Shown: one piece after another, positions 43,926-52,545 of the stretch | Numbering within the stretch: position 1 is the first letter of the stretch | How the letters are laid out: every line of letters starts with the position of its first letter | From: Shewanella psychropiezotolerans | GTDB lineage: Bacteria; Pseudomonadota; Gammaproteobacteria; Enterobacterales; Shewanellaceae | Direction: 5' to 3' | NCBI RefSeq assembly: GCF_007197555.1 | Contig: NZ_CP041614.1 | Span: 1,108,001-1,172,000, forward strand | DNA: 64,000 nt | Made by a program: the position numbers and the translations under genes | The notes under the pieces: model-generated | What the model was told of the DNA's origin: nothing | What the model saw: only the letters and a program-made list of their open reading frames with translations | The model's database searches: none

Positions 43926-44434
43926 CCATTACTCCACTATAAATATATTGACCAACAAATTAAACAACTTACTCAGTACATAAAGAACGCCCACAGTGTG
44001 TAATTAAGGATGGCAGGAGTGCTGAATTGCAATATATAATCAAACCTATTTCATCCCTAAAAATTTGATGTTCCTCTAAAACCTCACTGAGTAGCTTATT
44101 ACTCTGAGGGAGCATCCTTACTTTGGTTGTCTAGTGTCTTTAGCAAACTGAGCATTTACGACTTTAGTTAATTGAATCTACGCTGTTTTCTATGTTCACT
44201 CAATAGCAAACCACGCACTTTTCGTGCATAATTTGGAGGTTATCCGCAAAAAGCCAATAATACGGTGTATAAACACAAGCACAGGTTAACTAAAGAGTTG
44301 TTGCTAAACAGAAAGAATTACCTCTTCAACTGATGAGAAAAAGTATTGCAAAGAGGTCAGTGCTGTATTGGACGAATTGCAGGTTCTAACACATAAAGGG
44401 GCATATCCGTGTTAGTGAACTAACAAATATTCTT
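43926..44434. other. Gene-free right margin of the island
   Basis: AT-rich, with stops in all frames. It should carry the promoter of the HNH/DUF262-like pair. No repeat or RNA is seen before the right array begins. Confidence 0.45.
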
Positions 44435-45590
44435 AAATCGAAGAGACAAATAACCAGGTGTAGATGCTGCTACGAGCTTCCAAAACAAGGATGTTTTGGT
44501 AGAGCCTCCATGGACGGATTGACGGCGTTTCGTAGAGGTATCTGCACTTAAGCACGCTGCAGGCGATAGATTACAATGAAGACTAAAGCTTCAAACACAC
44601 TCCCCAATATCAACTCAGCAAGAAGCTAAATCAGAAAATGTAATCAGTCTTCATTCGAAGGCTGGCTCACTTTGGGGCAGAAACGTGTTACCAATTCAAG
44701 CTTAGACTTACCATCAAAAGCCAAATCGAAGAGACAAATAACCAGGTGTAGATGCGGCTACGAGCTTCCAAAACAAGGATGTTTTGGTAGAGCCTCCATG
44801 GACGGATTGACGGCGTTTCGTAGAAGTATCTGCACTTAAGCACGCTGCAGGCGATAGATTACAATGAAGACTAAAGCTTCAAACACACTCCCCAATATCA
44901 ACTCAGCAAGAAGCTAAATCAGAAAATGTAATCAGTCTTCATTCGAAGGCTGGCTCACTTTGGGGCATAAACGTGTTACCAATTAAAGCTTAGGCTTACC
45001 AACAAAACTCCAATCGAAGAGATAGATAAACGGGTGTAAGTAAGCTCGAGGACTTCGATTTCAGGGATGAAATCGCAGAGCGCCCAAGGATGGGTTTACA
45101 GCGTACCGAGAGATTACTTACACATGCGCCCACTGCAGGTGATAGATAGCCATGAAAGTACGACTTTCAAACACACCACTCAATACCAACTCAGCCAGAA
45201 GCTAAAACATAAAATGTAATCAATCTTCATTCGAAGGCTAGCTAACTTTGGGGCAGTTCCGAGCTACAGGTTGAAACTAGAATTGCTCAAGGAAGCCAAA
45301 TCGAAGAGATAGATAAACGGGATGGGTCTATATATGCGGCTGTGAGCTTCGATTTCAAGGATGAAATCGCAGAGCCCACAGGGCCAATTTTGTTCCATAC
45401 AAAATTTGGCATTTCCTCCATCCCTGGAGGTCAGAAGTGCTTGCGGTGGTTCGTAGAAGTATCTGCACATGCCTCGCCGGGCAGGCGTTAAACATCAGCC
45501 TTTCAACTCAATATCAAGCGAGCCAAACACCAAACTAGCCAAATGAATCCAACCTTAGAAATACTTCCTCACTTGTTATTCTACAAGTGA
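44435..45590 (-). repeat. Right array of the dyad repeat family (copies E, F, G, H)
   Basis: Four tandem units with an offset of 288, 288 and 287 bp, in the opposite orientation to the left array. Dyads lie at about 44455-44572 (E), 44743-44860 (F), 45031-45149 (G) and 45321-45490 (H). E and F, with their spacers, are almost identical; G and H have changed stems: outer GTGTAAGTAA/TTACTTACAC in G, inner GATTTCAGGGATGAAATC in G and GATTTCAAGGATGAAATC in H. H carries an extra hairpin-rich insert. A dyad CACTTGT/ACAAGTG closes the array near 45569. Confidence 0.88.
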
Positions 45591-46181
45591 TTAGAAGCTT
45601 GATCCTGGCTGTGACAGAAACTCTACTTCTTCTGGAGTCGATTCTCGTCCAAGGATCTCATTTCTATGTGGATATCGGCCAAACTGGTCGATAATCACCT
45701 TATGCCTGTGCTCAAACTCTAAGTTACCCGCTGCGGCTTCTCTGCTAAACAGTATCATGGCAATCTCATGGATTTTCTTAGACTCGCTGTGCATGTAAGG
45801 CATAAATAGAAAGGGTACCTGCTTGGCTTTGAGTTCGGTATCGGCACCATGTGCCACTGCTTCCTGGGCCAGGGCTAGCGCTAAGGGATCCGATGCGAAG
45901 GCCTGTGGTGTATCTCTGTGTATGTTGCGGCAAAACTGATCCAGTAGGATAATCTCGGCGAGTCGCCCCTGGGGTGTGGCGCGCCAATGATAGAGCTCCC
46001 CAGCTTTAGCTTGCTCGACGAGCAAACCGAATCTCTGTTTTATCAGTGCATCAAACTCAGTATCTTTCACCCACCAAGATTTAGGCTCTATCTCGTCGAA
46101 CCAAAAATTGATAATCGTTTCAGGTGTCATCTGTATCGTCTGTGACTGTGTATGTAACTGTGCTTGTTCACTTGTGTTCAA
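45591..46181 (-). CDS. DUF924 family protein
   Basis: A 196-residue soluble helical protein of the DUF924 family: FWFDEIEPKSWWVKD near the start, LDQFCRNIHRDTPQAFASD, and FLFMPYMHSESK. The family has a TPR-like fold and no established function. The start is uncertain: a TTG at 46181 has TAGGAG upstream; the family N-terminus begins at MTPETIINFW (ATG at 46130), and the frame opens further up at 46205. It is the first normal chromosomal gene after the repeat array. Confidence 0.82.
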   Translation of the reverse strand: MNTSEQAQLHTQSQTIQMTPETIINFWFDEIEPKSWWVKDTEFDALIKQRFGLLVEQAKAGELYHWRATPQGRLAEIILLDQFCRNIHRDTPQAFASDPLALALAQEAVAHGADTELKAKQVPFLFMPYMHSESKKIHEIAMILFSREAAAGNLEFEHRHKVIIDQFGRYPHRNEILGRESTPEEVEFLSQPGSSF

Positions 46182-46242
46182 GAGTATTCTCCTATGTATT
46201 AGCATTCAGTTCCTAGGTTCTAGGGTTTAGAAATTAGTGCAT

Positions 46243-47826
46243 TTAAATCCAATTTTGATGAGAGCGACCGGTTATGGCTAAAGCGCGCTCGGCAATTTCT
46301 CTGGCATCATTCAGAGGCAAATAAGGGATGGTCTGAGTACCGCTTGCAAGACCGAGTTCAAGTGTCGCCAGGCCTTTTCTTTTCTGACCCTTAGTCTGAA
46401 TAATAGCGACGTGTTGTACTTTTTTTAGCGCAATGAGGTGCCAGCTATGGTCAAGCATGCCTGTGTGGATCCAGCAGTCATTGCCATCTAAGAAGTAGCC
46501 CCATTGTCGATATCGTAAATAGAGACCAATAGTAAAGCCTAAACCTATCAACCACATTAATTCGGTTATGGGGTTGAGTCCCATACCTAGGGTGTTGACC
46601 GCTGGCACGATAAGCGGGGCCAGGGCGCGTCGCCAGTACCAGCCAAAATGTATGGGGTTATAGTGTTTGGGAAGCTCAGTCGTCTTAGCTTCGATGCCCT
46701 TCATATTCTTCAGTAGCGCAGATACGGTCTGTCGAGTCATGCTGGGCACTAACATATGGCGTTGGGATTTTTGTTCGACTTCCGTGCTTTTTACCTGCTT
46801 GAAATAGACGGTCCACAGCTTGAGTAGTCTGCCTATGATGGGTTGTGAGAATCGTATGACCTGTATTCGTTGTAGGGCCAGGGCATCACTCTGTTTAGCG
46901 ATAATACCGCCACTCCTGTGTAGCGTGCTGCTATCTCTGCTCAGGTGATAGGGATAATATTTGAGAACTGATGCGGCCATAGAGATCAATGACAATAGCA
47001 AGTAGAAGCCAATGAATAAGAGGCTAGCCAATACGATTTGATAAAGTACATTGGTACTGATAGTTAGCTCATACCAGTGCCACACCGATTGAGCCAGATG
47101 AGTGTCGGCAAGTTGCGACCAGTCAAATTGCCCTATGATTGGACCGGCGATAATGGCAAACCAAAACAAGTTATTTTGATATAAGCCAAACAACAATAGT
47201 TGCTTTAAATCTTTGCGAACTAAGCTTTCGCTTCTGGTCTTGGGGTTTTTACTGTCAAGCTTGCCATTAGATACGGTGCCATTGATTTCGGCACTATTTC
47301 CTATTGCATTATTAGCCTGATATTTATCTTCTGCATCAGCTTCAAAATCATCTATGGGTGTGGGAAGTAGAGGGTTAACCAACTTGTGTTTTAATTGGAT
47401 TGCCTTGCGATAGTTTACCGCGGCGAGTACGGCTTCATCTTCTTTGGAACCAGCTGTCTCCACGACTAAGCTGTAGAGTCCCATGGGCCTGAAATAGAAG
47501 GGTTGTTCCAGACGCACATTTTGTATCTTGCTCAAGGGGATCTCGTGGGTCTTCTTAAAAATGAGTCCCTGACGAACCCCGAGTTTATCTTCATATAAGC
47601 GATAACGAAACATGGCCCATTGAACGATGGCATAGACGAGTACCGCGAGGGCAACACCGACAACTGCCACTATGACCCAGGGGGAGTTAAAACCTTGTTT
47701 CCACCCCGTATAGACCACAGGAATCATGGCATAACCGTTGGTTATTACTAACCGAATCGTATTTAAGGTATAGCTGATTATCGACCAGGGCGAGAGTCCT
47801 GACCATTGTGCGAATCTCTTGTGCAT
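46243..47826 (-). CDS. YdbT-like PH-domain membrane protein
   Basis: A 527-residue membrane protein with several hydrophobic helices and three bacterial PH (bPH_2, formerly DUF304) units, recognisable by YRLYEDKLGVRQGLIFKKTHEIPLSKIQNV in the first and by similar ...IALKKVQHV in the last. This matches YdbT of Bacillus and its proteobacterial relatives, linked to envelope stress and antimicrobial peptide tolerance in other bacteria. Its ATG comes one base after the stop of the YdbS-like gene, so they are translated together. The frame upstream to 47940 is overlap. Confidence 0.88.
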   Translation of the reverse strand: MHKRFAQWSGLSPWSIISYTLNTIRLVITNGYAMIPVVYTGWKQGFNSPWVIVAVVGVALAVLVYAIVQWAMFRYRLYEDKLGVRQGLIFKKTHEIPLSKIQNVRLEQPFYFRPMGLYSLVVETAGSKEDEAVLAAVNYRKAIQLKHKLVNPLLPTPIDDFEADAEDKYQANNAIGNSAEINGTVSNGKLDSKNPKTRSESLVRKDLKQLLLFGLYQNNLFWFAIIAGPIIGQFDWSQLADTHLAQSVWHWYELTISTNVLYQIVLASLLFIGFYLLLSLISMAASVLKYYPYHLSRDSSTLHRSGGIIAKQSDALALQRIQVIRFSQPIIGRLLKLWTVYFKQVKSTEVEQKSQRHMLVPSMTRQTVSALLKNMKGIEAKTTELPKHYNPIHFGWYWRRALAPLIVPAVNTLGMGLNPITELMWLIGLGFTIGLYLRYRQWGYFLDGNDCWIHTGMLDHSWHLIALKKVQHVAIIQTKGQKRKGLATLELGLASGTQTIPYLPLNDAREIAERALAITGRSHQNWI

Positions 47827-47827
47827 A

Positions 47828-48628
47828 TTAGCGCTCACTTTCTGTCGTGAGGCTGGCTGGTTTCGATTCTTGTCTCTCAGGATGTGTATCAGGAGAAGTA
47901 TCGGGGGAAGTTTTGAGGGATGTCTTTGGCGAAGTGTCAAAGGAGTGATTTATGCCTGGACTTGGATTTATGCTAGGGCCTGGATTACCGCTTTGACTGG
48001 CAATACCTGCCTTAGCCAGCAGATGTTGCCTGAGTTTTTCGGCCGTCCTGCTTTCTAAACCTGGCAGCTCTATCTCAGCGCTGCCGCTACCGGCACTGAA
48101 ACACTTTAGTGTATGTAGGCCAAGCTTTCTCTCCAAGGGGCCTTGAGACAGACTGATATGTTGCAGTCGGGTATAAGGTAGGGAGATACGTTTAAACCAA
48201 ATAATTCCTTTTTGCATCAATAGCTCGTGATCACATACGGCGAAGGCAATCGACTTAGCATGGGCATAACGTAACCAGGTGATGACACTAAAGGCCAAGC
48301 CTAAAACAGACAGCACAGGCAAAGCGACCTGAATAGGGAATTCAGCGACGAAGATGATAAATACCGACAGTACACTGAAAAGAACCAGTGTCGCTATGAT
48401 GGTCTCACATAAGACCTGAGTGTAATGACGGGGATCCACTGGAGTTAACGGGATTTGATCGAAGCTAAGCCAGTCGGACTCGGCTTGAGTCTGTCTGGGT
48501 AATTCATGCTCTTGGGGAGAGATTTCGTCTGCAACTCGCTCAGAGGTTTGCAGAGTCCCGAAGGCATTGCCTGAAGCATTATCTGTAGCCTCGTTGGTAG
48601 CATTGGCCGAATCAGTCGAATTATCCAT
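47828..48628 (-). CDS. YdbS-like PH-domain membrane protein
   Basis: A 266-residue protein: a polar N-terminus of 85 residues, two membrane helices (about 92-140), one bPH_2 domain with MQKGIIWFKRISLPYTRLQHISLSQ-type pattern, and a low-complexity Ser/Thr/Pro tail with repeats of SPDTS/KTSP. The long N-terminal and C-terminal tails are unusual for YdbS. It is first of a two-gene operon with ydbT. GAGAAGAG precedes the ATG. Confidence 0.87.
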   Translation of the reverse strand: MDNSTDSANATNEATDNASGNAFGTLQTSERVADEISPQEHELPRQTQAESDWLSFDQIPLTPVDPRHYTQVLCETIIATLVLFSVLSVFIIFVAEFPIQVALPVLSVLGLAFSVITWLRYAHAKSIAFAVCDHELLMQKGIIWFKRISLPYTRLQHISLSQGPLERKLGLHTLKCFSAGSGSAEIELPGLESRTAEKLRQHLLAKAGIASQSGNPGPSINPSPGINHSFDTSPKTSLKTSPDTSPDTHPERQESKPASLTTESER

Positions 48629-48840
48629 CTCTTCTCAATTTGTGCCTATTATTAGAAAATCACTATATCAGGATCCCGCCAACATACTCTAGGTCAGACA
48701 TATTTCACAACAATTTAATGGGGGAATTTAAACGATTGCATAAAATTGTCTGAAACCATTCACATTGCGAGTATTCGTTAATAATGTGCTATTTTATCAA
48801 TAGGTAATTGATTAGCACTAGCTGGAAAATAGGTGTTTTT

Positions 48841-49131
48841 GTGGATATTGAAGTCTCTAAACAGAAAAAAGCATTTTTACGTAAGCTCTATCTCGCTCAC
48901 GCCATCGACAGTGAGCAGCATAACTTACTCTCTTTGAATAAACAGACTGGCATGCCAAGGAGAACCCTGCAAGATTCGATAGCCGCCTTGAGCGATGTCG
49001 GTATCGAATGCCAGTTTATACAGGATGGAGAGCGTAATAATTCGGGATATTACAAGATTCGTACCTGGGGACCGATAAGCTCAGCCTGGGTAGATACGCA
49101 CCTGGATGAGATAACCAAGGTGCTTGCTTAG
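48841..49131 (+). CDS. Winged-helix DNA-binding protein (HTH_43-like)
   Basis: A 97-residue protein with a winged-helix fold: the recognition part is LLSLNKQTGMPRRTLQDSIAALSDVGIECQF, followed by a beta hairpin (NNSGYYKIRTWG). It belongs to a small family common in Shewanella and Vibrio. No target is known. The start is a GTG at 48841 with AGGTG upstream; the frame extends to a TTG at 48808, which would add 11 residues. A strong terminator follows. Confidence 0.7.
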   Translation: MDIEVSKQKKAFLRKLYLAHAIDSEQHNLLSLNKQTGMPRRTLQDSIAALSDVGIECQFIQDGERNNSGYYKIRTWGPISSAWVDTHLDEITKVLA

Positions 49132-49153
49132 ATTCCTTGTTTATTGAATAAAA

Positions 49154-49191
49154 TAAACCCCGTGATACAGACCTGTATCACGGGGTTTATC
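49154..49191. terminator. Bidirectional terminator between HTH gene and hmp
   Basis: Perfect 18-base arms (ATAAACCCCGTGATACAG and complement) around a two-base loop, with A- and T-rich ends on both sides, between convergent genes. Confidence 0.9.
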
Positions 49192-49283
49192 AGCCAGTCG
49201 TTTAGGTTAAGATTCGATCCTCATTGTTAACCGTGATGCTTCATCCTCCTGAGTCACCTTTATCGCTGTGGTTATACCAATTC

Positions 49284-50519
49284 TTATAAATCGGAATGTG
49301 GACCGAAGACTTCGTAATGAATGCGGGTATCTTCGACGCCTAACTCGATGAGTTGCTGTTTGACAAAGCTCATAAAGACGACCGGACCGCATAAGTAGAA
49401 GTCACCTTTATCCAGAGGCAGTTCGGCTTTCAAGGGGACAAGATTCATAAAGCCCATATGGCTGTTGACACTGCCGCTACTGCCTTGTGAATTCAATGCT
49501 TCCTGCTCATTGCCATCGAGTTCTCTGTACCAGGTATGGTGAGCCAGCTTGAGTTCGCTTGTCAGCGCCTGTACTCGCTCATTGAAAGAGTGTTGGGCTA
49601 AGTTTTCACAGGCATGTAGGTAAAATACCGGCTTGTCGCACATTTTCGAGGCAAGCATCTCCAACATAGACTGCATGGGGGTGACACCTACACCCGCCGA
49701 GATAAGTACTACAGGTTCGTTACGCTCCACATAATGAAAATCACCTGCCGGTGGGAATATATCCAGCACGTCGCCCACATGCACTTGGTCATGTAGGTAG
49801 TTGGACACGGTTCCCGGCTTATCGTCAGGCGTTCTGGAATCTTCACGTTTTACCGATATGCGGTAAGTCTTGCCATTGGGCTTGTCTGACAGAGAGTATT
49901 GACGCATCTCCCGGTACTCATGATTGGCAGGTTCTACCTTGATGCCCAGATACTGACCGGCTTGGTAATCTACCACGGGCTCGCCATCGACTGGAGCAAA
50001 TATAAAGCTGGTAACCAGGGCCGATTCCTGACGTTTCTCTATCACCTTAAACTGTCTTGCGCCGAGCCAGCCACCGACTTGATTGGCATTTTTTTGGTAG
50101 AGCTCATCTTCACGGTTGATGAATATCCCGGCTAACACGCCGTAGGCTGCGGCCCAAGCTTCTTCGACTTCGGCGGTAAACGCCTCCGGTGCAAGCTCTC
50201 GTAGTGTGGCTAGCAGGTGGTGTCCCACAATCGGGTAGTGCTCGGGTTGAATATTTAAGCTGGTATGCTTATGCGCGATACGTTCGACAGCCCCTGAGAG
50301 TGCAGCAAGATTTTCGATATTTTTAGCGTAGGCTGCGATGGCGCTAAAGAGTGCTGCTGGTTGGCCTCCGCTGCGTTGATTACTCATATTAAAGATGTGT
50401 TTAAGCTCAGGGTTATGCTTGAACATGCGCTGATAGAAGTATTCGGTAATGTCTGTGCCTGCAGATTCTAATAGGGGAATAGTGCTTTTTACCAGTTCGA
50501 TATGTTTTGCAGATAACAT
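49284..50519 (-). CDS. hmp: Flavohemoglobin Hmp (nitric oxide dioxygenase)
   Basis: A 411-residue flavohemoglobin. The globin domain (1-140) has distal Tyr29 and proximal His85 (KHTSLNI). The FAD domain has RQYSLSDKPNGKTYRIS, and the NAD(P)H domain has ISAGVGVTPMQSML and the terminal YEVFGPH. It oxidises NO to nitrate with O2 and NADH in the cytoplasm. It lies 130 bases downstream of nnrS on the same strand, behind the NorR-type promoter at 52348, and may be part of that transcript. Confidence 0.95.
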   Translation of the reverse strand: MLSAKHIELVKSTIPLLESAGTDITEYFYQRMFKHNPELKHIFNMSNQRSGGQPAALFSAIAAYAKNIENLAALSGAVERIAHKHTSLNIQPEHYPIVGHHLLATLRELAPEAFTAEVEEAWAAAYGVLAGIFINREDELYQKNANQVGGWLGARQFKVIEKRQESALVTSFIFAPVDGEPVVDYQAGQYLGIKVEPANHEYREMRQYSLSDKPNGKTYRISVKREDSRTPDDKPGTVSNYLHDQVHVGDVLDIFPPAGDFHYVERNEPVVLISAGVGVTPMQSMLEMLASKMCDKPVFYLHACENLAQHSFNERVQALTSELKLAHHTWYRELDGNEQEALNSQGSSGSVNSHMGFMNLVPLKAELPLDKGDFYLCGPVVFMSFVKQQLIELGVEDTRIHYEVFGPHSDL

Positions 50520-50649
50520 CTAAATATCCTTCATTTTATGGGTGACTATATGTGTCATCCCTTAGGGTGATTGTCTTAGGTTTTAGCTTGAGTGTATTAA
50601 TCAATGAACTTCATAATTTGTGTGTGAAACGGTTTGATAATTTGGATCC

Positions 50650-51966
50650 TTAGTGTCTGGCGCTAAACAAGATAGGCGTGTAGTGCCACAGAAACAGGCT
50701 GAAGGCGATGACCCAAGAAGCGGCGGCTATGTCCCACCCCAAACTGGCTTGTTGAAATAGGGGCAGAATGAAACGAGTCAGAGCGCCAAATAAAATCAGA
50801 GCGAAGGCCATATTCAGTGAGCCGTGCGGCTTGAGTGCTCGGCCCGTATGACCCAGAGAAACCCTGGCTATCATGGCGAGTATCATGCCGCCTATGGTAC
50901 CTATCGTTATCAGGTGCAAGGCATCGGCGAAACGTATGGCGTCGGTCAAGTAGCTTGCGCCTAGCAGTACCAGACCTAGGCCCAGGGCTAAGTAACTGGC
51001 ATGCAGTGACCAGAGTAAGGGCACCTTGCGTGTAGATAAGGGATCCCAGCAATATAGACGCAGCAGATGTAAGATTCCTGCGGTGATAAGCAGGGCTGCC
51101 GGTGTGAATGGCAGGGCGATAAAGTGGCCACTAAAGAACACAGATACACCGAGTAAAGTCACAATTGGCAGTAACTTGTCGATTAATGGCGTGGCCTTAA
51201 CCTGAGCTCCGTCGGCGCCTCGTTCGGTGAAGAAGGGGATAACGCGTCCGCCGACGATACCAACCAGCAAACCAAACATGAGTATGGCACTGCGGGATAG
51301 GTGCAGGGCGAGTTCGGTATCGCCGAAGATATCTGCCAACAGGAGCGCTAAGTTCAGCAGCATCATGGCCGACAATAGGGGGATAAACTGATAATTGCGA
51401 CGACTCTTAGCGCGAGTGACCATATAGGTCAGATAGCTGATGGACACCAGCCACCATAGAGCCTGCAATGCGATAGCCAACAGTTGCAGGTTAACGGAAT
51501 TGCTTAAGAGTAAGACGCGAACGGCTAACCAGATGCTAGTGAGCAGGAGTAAGGCCAGGCCGTTGAGGCTACGAATCTTGGTCCAGGTCTGCGCCGCGGT
51601 TAACAGAAACCCCACGGCTATGGTGGCGCCGAAACCAAAAAGCATTTCATGAATATGCCAGATCAGTGGACTGATCCCTTCAGCGCTAAAAGGCGATATC
51701 TTGCCATGGAGGAACAAGATCCAGATGCTCAAGCTGACCACAGATAAGGCTGTGGCCGAGATAAACCAAGGGCGAAAGGCCAGATCCCAAATTGGAAGCT
51801 TAGTGATCTTAGACAGTGGGGCTTCCATGGTCATTCTGGTTTTAGACACCTGCTCGACCTCCCCGGTCGAAGAGAGCCTGAAACTGAATTTTTGTGTGTT
51901 ACTTCCCCGCTGCTTCTTATTTTGATTGGTTTGAGGCTCGCTGATTTTATGTAAGGTTTGGCTCAT
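50650..51966 (-). CDS. nnrS: NnrS family heme/copper membrane protein
   Basis: A 438-residue integral membrane protein with about twelve helices and conserved His residues of NnrS, for instance LAFRPWFI near the start, IWHIHEMLFGF, and MARVSLGHTGR. NnrS is made during nitric oxide stress and protects the iron pool (family knowledge). The start codon at 51966 overlaps the stop of the preceding gene as ATGA. The longer frame to 52074 would run through that gene. Confidence 0.9.
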   Translation of the reverse strand: MSQTLHKISEPQTNQNKKQRGSNTQKFSFRLSSTGEVEQVSKTRMTMEAPLSKITKLPIWDLAFRPWFISATALSVVSLSIWILFLHGKISPFSAEGISPLIWHIHEMLFGFGATIAVGFLLTAAQTWTKIRSLNGLALLLLTSIWLAVRVLLLSNSVNLQLLAIALQALWWLVSISYLTYMVTRAKSRRNYQFIPLLSAMMLLNLALLLADIFGDTELALHLSRSAILMFGLLVGIVGGRVIPFFTERGADGAQVKATPLIDKLLPIVTLLGVSVFFSGHFIALPFTPAALLITAGILHLLRLYCWDPLSTRKVPLLWSLHASYLALGLGLVLLGASYLTDAIRFADALHLITIGTIGGMILAMIARVSLGHTGRALKPHGSLNMAFALILFGALTRFILPLFQQASLGWDIAAASWVIAFSLFLWHYTPILFSARH

Positions 51967-52262
51967 AGCTGAGTTGCTCCCAATCCATGAAGGCCGATAC
52001 AACGCATGACGTAGCCAATCTTGATGGCGGTGGCGCACAAGATGAGTGTGATATGGCTGGCGACTTGAGCCCACAATGAAAACTGCTCTGCAAGGACATA
52101 ACCAACAAAGATAGACAGCAGCATACCGAGTACCGCAATCAACATGGCAGCATTGCCACTGTGCAATACCAGCTTAAATCGCTTAGCGTCAGTGGTGAGC
52201 GAATCTTTGCTAAGATCTGTGTCATGAGCGAAGCTAAAATCATTAGCGTGAGTAGCATACAT
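51963..52262 (-). CDS. Small membrane protein co-transcribed with nnrS
   Basis: A 99-residue protein with a polar N-terminus of 32 residues and two or three membrane helices (about 38-58 and 65-87; LIAVLGMLLSIFVGYVL). It is the first gene behind the sigma-54/NorR promoter and its stop overlaps the nnrS start (ATGA). I do not recognise the family. Its position implies a function in the nitric oxide response. Confidence 0.75.
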   Translation of the reverse strand: MYATHANDFSFAHDTDLSKDSLTTDAKRFKLVLHSGNAAMLIAVLGMLLSIFVGYVLAEQFSLWAQVASHITLILCATAIKIGYVMRCIGLHGLGATQL

Positions 52263-52347
52263 GGCGGAACTCCTTAAATCTGAGTCTGTGTTTGAGCCAG
52301 ATAGTTAGTTCAAATAACTGATATAGGACCTATTATGTTTTTAGTAT

Positions 52348-52364
52348 TGCCAATTTCGTGCCAA
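52348..52364 (-). promoter_or_regulatory. Sigma-54 promoter of the nnrS operon
   Basis: On the minus strand TTGGCACGAAATTGGCA fits the RpoN consensus with GG and GC separated by exactly ten bases. It is about 85 bases before the first gene and 50-90 bases downstream of the NorR-type palindromes. Confidence 0.85.
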
Positions 52365-52415
52365 GTATTTAAAGTCTTTATTTACAATGCTTTATTTGAT
52401 TTATTGAATCTTGAT

Positions 52416-52454
52416 GAGTCATTTTGACTCTATCTGTTTGAGTCGAAATGACTC
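52416..52454. promoter_or_regulatory. Two NorR-type enhancer palindromes
   Basis: GAGTCATTTTGACTC (52416-52430) and GAGTCGAAATGACTC (52440-52454) share the arms GAGTC/GACTC and contain the GT-N7-AC core described for NorR sites. They are spaced 24 bp centre to centre, lying between norR and the divergent operon. Confidence 0.85.
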
Positions 52455-52545
52455 TTATGATGCGTTTTTTGTGCTTGCGTGCTATCGTCACTTTATACTT
52501 CATATGACTTGGCTCGTTTGAGCAGACAAGAGTGCGGCAATTTTT

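Noticed and set aside
45264..45470. 68-codon minus-strand frame in the right repeat array
   Set aside because: It lies entirely inside the dyad repeat H and its spacer; no coding signal.
38741..45590. CRISPR array or integron attC cassettes
   Set aside because: Unit length of 270-288 bp and nearly identical spacers exclude CRISPR. TCTAACGCC-like ends recall attC, but no integrase gene or cassette ORFs lie between the units.
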